Source of the DNA: Brucella pseudogrignonensis
GTDB taxonomy: Bacteria > Pseudomonadota > Alphaproteobacteria > Rhizobiales > Rhizobiaceae
NCBI RefSeq assembly: GCF_032190615.1
Contig: NZ_JAVLAT010000001.1
Coordinates: 2,054,501-2,118,500 of the forward strand
Length of the DNA stretch: 64,000 nt
Direction: 5' to 3'
A model generated the notes under the pieces. It was not told the origin of the DNA. It did not search any database and saw nothing but the letters and a program-made list of their open reading frames with translations. Made by a program: the position numbers and the translations under genes. Below are positions 59,172-64,000 of the stretch, in pieces (the first letter of the stretch is position 1; the number at the start of each line of letters is the position of its first letter).

Positions 59172-60293
59172 ATGAGCAGAGTGGAATTCCCGCATGCAAA
59201 TGCGACCGCGGATGATTTGCGCTTCATGCAAGCAGCCATTCGTCTTGCTCGTCGTAACAAAGGGCTTACAGGCACAAATCCCTCCGTCGGCACCGTCATC
59301 GTCAAGGACGGTATAATTGTCGGACGTGGTGTCACGGCCATTGGCGGACGGCCTCATTCTGAGCCGCAGGCACTGGCCGATGCGGGCGAGGCGGCGCGGG
59401 GTGCCACGGCCTATGTGACGCTCGAACCCTGCGCACATCATGGTCGTACACCACCATGCGCAGAAGCTCTTGTGCAGGCGGGAATCGCGCGCGTGTTCGT
59501 TGCTGCGACCGATCCTGACGAAAGAGTAAGCGGCAAAGGCTTTGCGATCTTGCGTGAAGCGGGCATTGAAGTTGTGCCGGGCATTCTGTCTGAGAAGGCC
59601 GCCGATGACCTCGCGGGCTATCTGAATCGATCTTCTAAAAAACGTCCAGAAGTGATTCTGAAACTTGCACTTTCTGCTGATGGCTTTATCGGTAAAAAGG
59701 GTGAGGGGCAGGTCGCAATCACGGGTCCAAATGCACGCGCACAATCGCATATTTTGCGTTCGCAGACGGACGTAATTCTGGTTGGCGTCGAAACGGCCAT
59801 CGCTGATGACCCTATTTTAAATTGTCGTTTGCCAGGGTTGGAGCAACGCTCGCCCGTTCGACTTGTGTTGGACAGCGGATTAAAATTGCCGCTCGATTCA
59901 AAGCTTATTCGAAGCTCAGACGCTGTTCCTTTGTGGCTTGCTTGCTGTGAACATGTGGCACCTGAGCGACGTTATGAGATGCAAGCGGCAGGGTGTCGCA
60001 TCATCGCGGCGGAAAGTGATGAAGGTCGCATCGCTTTACCAGAGTTGATGGATGACCTTGCTGCACAGGGTATTTCTTCGGTTCTGGTCGAAGGCGGAGC
60101 AAACGTTGCGAGCAGCTTTCTGAAAGAAAATCTGGTTGATCGCGTCGTGCTTTTCCGCTCACCTGTTGAAATCGGTTCCGCTGCTGGGGTTGCCGTCACG
60201 GATCTGCAATCCCATATCGCTAATGAATTCGCAATTGTGCGCGAGGCGCGATATGGCGACGATGCTTATGCGGAATATGTAAGGAAGACTTGA
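59172..60293 (+). CDS. ribD: Bifunctional riboflavin biosynthesis protein RibD
   Basis: Deaminase and reductase for the second and third steps of riboflavin synthesis. 373 residues. The N-terminal deaminase domain has the Zn site HSE (RPHSEPQAL) and PCAHHGRTPPC; the family more often has HAE. The C-terminal reductase domain (about 150-370) contains LALSADGFIG and VEGGANVASSF. Its stop overlaps the ribE start by one base. Confidence 0.95.
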   Translation: MSRVEFPHANATADDLRFMQAAIRLARRNKGLTGTNPSVGTVIVKDGIIVGRGVTAIGGRPHSEPQALADAGEAARGATAYVTLEPCAHHGRTPPCAEALVQAGIARVFVAATDPDERVSGKGFAILREAGIEVVPGILSEKAADDLAGYLNRSSKKRPEVILKLALSADGFIGKKGEGQVAITGPNARAQSHILRSQTDVILVGVETAIADDPILNCRLPGLEQRSPVRLVLDSGLKLPLDSKLIRSSDAVPLWLACCEHVAPERRYEMQAAGCRIIAAESDEGRIALPELMDDLAAQGISSVLVEGGANVASSFLKENLVDRVVLFRSPVEIGSAAGVAVTDLQSHIANEFAIVREARYGDDAYAEYVRKT

Positions 60294-60901
60294 TGTTTAC
60301 AGGTATTGTTACCGACATTGGCAAGGTTGATCGTATCAAGCCGCTCAATGAAGGTGTGCTGCTGCGGATCGAAACAGCTTACGATCCTGAAACCATTGAA
60401 CTCGGCGCTTCGATTGCCTGTTCCGGTGTTTGCCTGACCGTTGTGGCTCTGCCTGAAAAAGGCACCAATGCCCGCTGGTTTGAAGTGGAAGCATGGGAAG
60501 AGGCATTGCGTCTGACGACCATTTCAAAATGGGAAAATGGCACCCGCATCAATCTGGAACGTTCGCTCAAGCTGGGTGATGAAATGGGCGGCCATCTCGT
60601 TTCTGGTCACATAGATGGACAGGCGGAAATCGTTGAGCGCAAGGAAGAGGGCGACGCTGTTCGCTTCACTCTTCGCGCACCCGAAGAACTGGCCCCTTTT
60701 ATCGCCCAGAAGGGCTCTGTCGCACTGGATGGCACATCGCTGACGGTGAATGGCGTCAATGGCAATGAATTTGATGTTCTGCTCATTCGTCATTCGCTTG
60801 AAGTGACCACTTGGGGCGACCGTAAGGCGGGTGATAAGATCAATATTGAGATCGATCAGCTGGCCCGTTACGCAGCAAGGCTTGCGCAATATAAGAAATA
60901 A
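60293..60901 (+). CDS. ribE: Riboflavin synthase alpha chain
   Basis: Dismutates two lumazines to riboflavin. 202 residues, with the two-fold lumazine-synthase-like repeats: MFTGIVTDIGKVDRI, then ASIACSGVCLTVVAL, GGHLVSGHIDG and VALDGTSLTVNGV. The ATG at 60293 overlaps the ribD TGA; an upstream TTG at 60290 is not favoured. The RBS is AAGGAAG. Confidence 0.96.
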   Translation: MFTGIVTDIGKVDRIKPLNEGVLLRIETAYDPETIELGASIACSGVCLTVVALPEKGTNARWFEVEAWEEALRLTTISKWENGTRINLERSLKLGDEMGGHLVSGHIDGQAEIVERKEEGDAVRFTLRAPEELAPFIAQKGSVALDGTSLTVNGVNGNEFDVLLIRHSLEVTTWGDRKAGDKINIEIDQLARYAARLAQYKK

Positions 60902-60935
60902 GCTTAGAGCCTAAGAACCCTAAGCTGTTTTTTTG
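60901..60935 (+). terminator. Weak hairpin with T run between ribE and ribH
   Basis: AGCTTAG pairs with CTAAGCT around 12 bases, followed by GTTTTTTTG. It may attenuate read-through into ribH rather than end the operon. Confidence 0.55.
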
Positions 60936-60990
60936 AATTGAGCGTTGACCGCAAGATTTGCGGTCCGCGATTTCTGTCATGGAGTCTCTC

Positions 60991-61452
60991 ATGTCGAAGC
61001 ACGAGGCGCACGCGCCGCATTTGCTGATTGTTGAAGCGCGTTTCTACGAAGAACTGTCTGATGCGCTGCTTGACGGCGCAAAGGCCGCTCTCGATGCTGC
61101 TGGCGCGACTTATGATGTTGTGACGGTTCCCGGTGCACTGGAAGTGCCAGCGACAATTTCTTTCGCGCTTGATGGCGCTGAAAATGGTGGCACGAATTAC
61201 GATGGTTTCGTCGCTCTTGGCACAGTCATTCGCGGTGAAACCTATCATTTTGACATTGTTGCCAATGAATCCTGCCGCGCTTTGACCGATCTTGCAGTTG
61301 AAGAAAGCCTTGCCATAGGCAATGGTATTCTGACCGTCGAAAATGATGAGCAGGCTTGGGTGCGTGCACGTCGCGAAGACAAGGACAAGGGCGGCTTTGC
61401 AGCTCGCGCGGCCCTGACTATGATTGACCTACGTAAGAAATTCGGAGCCTGA
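60991..61452 (+). CDS. ribH: 6,7-dimethyl-8-ribityllumazine synthase, RibH1 type
   Basis: Makes lumazine, the substrate of riboflavin synthase. 153 residues: [50 protein letters not shown] and [16 protein letters not shown] regions. It matches the Brucella RibH1 type (not the decameric RibH2). The ATG at 60991 has GGAG upstream; the in-frame ATG at 60979 is the start I recall for Brucella RibH1. The end is four bases before nusB. Confidence 0.94.
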   Translation: MSKHEAHAPHLLIVEARFYEELSDALLDGAKAALDAAGATYDVVTVPGALEVPATISFALDGAENGGTNYDGFVALGTVIRGETYHFDIVANESCRALTDLAVEESLAIGNGILTVENDEQAWVRARREDKDKGGFAARAALTMIDLRKKFGA

Positions 61453-61456
61453 TACG

Positions 61457-61969
61457 ATGACTGCTTCTTCTGAAGGCCGCACCAGCCCGAATGCACCAAG
61501 AGCTGCCAATAAGCGTGGCGTCGCGCGTCTCGCAGCCGTTCAGGCGCTTTATCAGATGGATGTTGCCGGTACAGGCGTCATGGAAGTCGTTGCTGAATAT
61601 GAAGCCCATCGCCTTGGCAAGGAAGTGGACGGCATGCAGTATCTCGATGCCGACCCGCAATGGTTCCGTGGCATTGTGGCAGGTGTTGTGGAAACACAGC
61701 TTGCGCTTGATCCGATGATCCATCAGGCATTGACTGAAGATTGGCCGCTTTCCCGTCTTGATTCAACGCTGCGTGCGATTTTGCGTGCCGGTGCATGGGA
61801 ATTGAAAACCCGCAAGGATGTGCCAACTGCGGTTATCGTCTCGGAATATGTCGACATCGCCAAGGCTTTCTACACTGAAGAAGAACCGAAGCTCGTCAAT
61901 GCCGTGCTCGACCGTATCGCTTTCGAACTTCGTGGCGAAAGCCGTGGAACAAAGCCGCGCGGCAAGTAA
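61457..61969 (+). CDS. nusB: Transcription antitermination factor NusB
   Basis: RNA-binding antitermination protein that works with NusE on rRNA operon transcripts (boxA). 170 residues. [16 protein letters not shown] opens the helical core. [20 protein letters not shown] and [14 protein letters not shown], then [13 protein letters not shown], are conserved. The N-terminal 30 residues are a polar, disordered-looking tail. GGAG precedes the ATG. Confidence 0.96.
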   Translation: MTASSEGRTSPNAPRAANKRGVARLAAVQALYQMDVAGTGVMEVVAEYEAHRLGKEVDGMQYLDADPQWFRGIVAGVVETQLALDPMIHQALTEDWPLSRLDSTLRAILRAGAWELKTRKDVPTAVIVSEYVDIAKAFYTEEEPKLVNAVLDRIAFELRGESRGTKPRGK

Positions 61970-61987
61970 CAGACATTCCTATTTAGA

Positions 61988-62020
61988 TCAAAAAGGCTGT
62001 GAGAAATCGCAGCCTTTTTG
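61988..62020 (+). terminator. Terminator of the rib-nusB operon
   Basis: AAAAAGGCTG and CAGCCTTTTT, around a short loop (TGAGAAATCG), with a T run. Confidence 0.85.
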
Positions 62021-62324
62021 CTTTGGTTATTCAATAAACTACGACTTGACGTTTCAACGCGTCTTCCGCATGTTGAGCCTGCGGCATTGAGAATGCGCGA
62101 ATGCAGAAACATCTGCAAACTCTTCGATTGTAAGCAGATGCTTCAAACGTGAAATCAAGCCGATGAAACCCGGTGAATGGACGGTTTCAGGCACTTCCAT
62201 GCCGCTATCTTTGGCCCGGGGAGGGGTTTTCGGGCCTTTCATGCGCCGATGTGTGCAGATAATTGCTCCGTGATTGCGAGCGATCTATCTCAAGCTGGTG
62301 CGCGCTCAATGGGAGTTGGCCTAA
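62021..62324. other. Intergenic region nusB-hppA
   Basis: About 300 bases without a supported gene. It should hold the hppA promoter and leader. Minus-strand frames of about 60 to 90 codons here are not supported by signals. CGGGGAGGGG at 62217-62226 is not followed by a usable start. Confidence 0.5.
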
Positions 62325-64000
62325 ATGGGAATCGGAGTTCTTCTTCTCGTCATAGCCTGCGGTGTATTTTCCGTTCTGTTTGCCATATGGGCAACGCGTT
62401 CGGTTCTCGCCGCAGATCAGGGCACAGCGCGTATGCAGGAAATTGCTGCTGCAATTCGTGAAGGTGCCGCAGCCTATCTCGCACGACAATATACGACGAT
62501 TGCGCTGGTTGGCGTCGTTGTTTTTCTTGCAGTGTGGTATCTGCTCTCAATTTCCGCTGCTATAGGCTTTCTCATCGGTGCGATCCTCTCCGGTTTGACA
62601 GGCTTTATCGGGATGCATGTTTCTGTTCGTGCGAATGTACGAACCGCGCAAGCTGCATCTCTGAGCCTCGCCGGTGGCCTGGAAATAGCTTTTAAGTCGG
62701 GCGCTATCACTGGAATGCTCGTGGCTGGTTTGGCACTGTTGGGCGTGTCGGTTTATTATTTAATCCTGACTGTCTGGCTGGGTTATGCGCCGTCTGATCG
62801 TACAGTCATCGATGCGCTTGTGGCGCTCGGTTTTGGTGCGTCGCTGATTTCTATTTTCGCGCGCTTAGGCGGCGGTATCTTTACAAAGGGCGCTGATGTC
62901 GGTGGCGATCTTGTTGGCAAGGTCGAGGCAGGCATTCCGGAAGATGATCCACGCAATCCGGCAACCATTGCTGATAATGTTGGCGATAATGTCGGTGACT
63001 GTGCGGGCATGGCTGCGGATTTGTTTGAAACTTATGCGGTTACGGTTGTCGCAACAATGGTTCTGGCCGCAATCTTCTTCGCCGGTTCCGGTGTGCTTTC
63101 AAGCGTGATGCTTTATCCGCTGGCGATCTGTGGCGTTTCTATCCTTACATCGATTGCCGGGACGTTTTTTGTCAAGCTTGGCGTTAATGGCTCGATCATG
63201 GGTGCGCTTTATAAAGGGCTGATCGCTACCGGACTGCTGTCTATTGCAGGTCTGGCCGTCGCCAATACACTGACTGTTGGCTGGGGAGAGGTCGGCACTG
63301 TTGCGGGTCAAACAATCACGGGAACCAACCTGTTTATCTGTGGCATCATCGGTTTGATCGTTACCGGCCTGATCGTCGTGATTACTGAATATTATACCGG
63401 CACCAACAAACGCCCAGTCAATTCCATTGCGCAGGCGTCTGTGACGGGCCATGGCACCAATGTCATTCAGGGCTTGGCGGTGTCGCTGGAATCAACTGCT
63501 TTGCCTGCCATCGTGATCGTTGGCGGTATCATAGGCACGTATCAGCTTGCGGGACTGTTCGGAACAGCAATTGCCGTGACAGCTATGCTCGGTATTGCTG
63601 GTATGATTGTAGCGCTCGATGCTTTTGGTCCGGTGACGGATAATGCGGGCGGCATTGCCGAAATGGCAGGCCTTGATCCGGAAGTGCGCAAATCAACCGA
63701 TGCGCTGGATGCCGTTGGCAATACGACAAAAGCTGTTACGAAGGGCTATGCGATTGGTTCTGCGGGTCTCGGTGCACTGGTGCTGTTTGCCGCCTATTCC
63801 AATGATTTGTCCTATTTCGCCGCCAATGGACAAACCTATCCCTATTTCGCAGATATGGGGCCAGTATCGTTTGAGCTGTCCAATCCATATGTTGTGGCTG
63901 GTCTGATCTTCGGTGGCCTTATTCCCTATCTCTTTGGCGGTATGGCCATGACAGCTGTTGGACGTGCTGGCGGTGCCGTTGTGCAGGAAGTACGCCGTCA
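62325..64000 (+). CDS. hppA: Membrane proton-translocating pyrophosphatase (3' end cut)
   Basis: Integral membrane PPase that couples PPi hydrolysis to proton pumping. The first 558 codons are inside the window. [38 protein letters not shown] and [18 protein letters not shown] are the PPi-binding loops. At the switch position it reads [10 protein letters not shown], with Lys where K+-dependent enzymes have Ala, so a K+-independent H+-PPase is predicted. The frame is open at 64000. The start follows a poor RBS (gggagttggcctaa). Confidence 0.95.
   Translation, partial: MGIGVLLLVIACGVFSVLFAIWATRSVLAADQGTARMQEIAAAIREGAAAYLARQYTTIALVGVVVFLAVWYLLSISAAIGFLIGAILSGLTGFIGMHVSVRANVRTAQAASLSLAGGLEIAFKSGAITGMLVAGLALLGVSVYYLILTVWLGYAPSDRTVIDALVALGFGASLISIFARLGGGIFTKGADVGGDLVGKVEAGIPEDDPRNPATIADNVGDNVGDCAGMAADLFETYAVTVVATMVLAAIFFAGSGVLSSVMLYPLAICGVSILTSIAGTFFVKLGVNGSIMGALYKGLIATGLLSIAGLAVANTLTVGWGEVGTVAGQTITGTNLFICGIIGLIVTGLIVVITEYYTGTNKRPVNSIAQASVTGHGTNVIQGLAVSLESTALPAIVIVGGIIGTYQLAGLFGTAIAVTAMLGIAGMIVALDAFGPVTDNAGGIAEMAGLDPEVRKSTDALDAVGNTTKAVTKGYAIGSAGLGALVLFAAYSNDLSYFAANGQTYPYFADMGPVSFELSNPYVVAGLIFGGLIPYLFGGMAMTAVGRAGGAVVQEVRR

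Noticed and set aside
60902..60990. FMN riboswitch before ribH
   Set aside because: The gap is under 100 bases and shows only a short hairpin with a T run; the conserved RFN core is not present.
62054..62242. 62-codon minus-strand frame before hppA
   Set aside because: No ribosome binding site, no membrane or domain pattern, and it lies in the probable hppA promoter region.

Overview
The window is an ordinary-looking stretch of an alphaproteobacterial main chromosome. The closest fit is the Brucella/Ochrobactrum group (Brucellaceae). The outer-membrane protein at 12717-13367 reads as an Omp25 orthologue, the lumazine synthase at 60991-61452 as the Brucella RibH1 type, and the ldtR-ldtP pair, the DUF992 protein, the AapJQMP transporter and the homologues of mitochondrial complex I accessory subunits are all typical of Rhizobiales. 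Differences from what I remember of classical Brucella Omp25 and RibH1 favour an Ochrobactrum-type species, but this is from memory, not a search.

Layout. 0.3-2.9 kb: pepA, holC and a membrane protein. 3.0-3.8 kb: an AT-rich gene for a PI-PLC-X-domain phosphodiesterase inserted between housekeeping genes. 3.8-12.4 kb: YheS-like ABC-F ATPase, DinB protein, ndk, a YbaY+META envelope protein, a pgsA-moaD-moaE cluster and an SDR-uvrC pair. 12.7-17.1 kb: omp25, a GST, an RNase T2 with an unusual active-site residue, a small exported protein, rlmJ and an EamA transporter. 17.2-19.9 kb: a lone molybdopterin oxidoreductase and a DUF992 exported protein with a CtrA-like box upstream. 20.1-25.7 kb: purM-purN, divergent from perM-hdaA-epimerase, then an SH3-domain membrane protein. 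25.8-32.5 kb: a more accessory stretch with a degenerate SDR, three very small genes, tRNA-Pro, an NDUFS4 homologue, tRNA-Arg, an SH3b protein with an Arg/Asp/Trp-rich tail, a glutamate-receptor-like channel protein, a cystathionine beta-lyase family enzyme and a PAP2 phosphatase. 32.9-37.4 kb: the aapJQMP general amino-acid ABC transporter. 37.5-44.7 kb: a GNAT, an FAD monooxygenase, an NDUFS6-like zinc protein, ppk-ppx behind a candidate Pho box, and rnd. 45-54.8 kb: aspS, an unknown exported protein, parC, bpt, an RDD protein, hemB, a 3-hydroxyisobutyryl-CoA hydrolase-like gene and a small membrane protein. 55-64 kb: ldtR-ldtP, then glyA-nrdR-ribD-ribE-ribH-nusB and the start of hppA, cut by the window end.

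Most genes are housekeeping. They group into purine synthesis (purM/purN), molybdopterin synthesis (moaD/moaE), riboflavin synthesis (ribD/E/H with nrdR and nusB), polyphosphate turnover (ppk/ppx) and amino-acid uptake (aap). I see no prophage, insertion sequence, CRISPR array or large defence island. The most unusual items are the PI-PLC-like gene without a signal peptide, the glutamate-receptor-like channel protein, the SDR lacking the Tyr/Lys catalytic pair, and the small membrane proteins. Start codons were re-chosen from ribosome binding sites and family N-termini where the longest reading frame looked too long; each such choice is noted.
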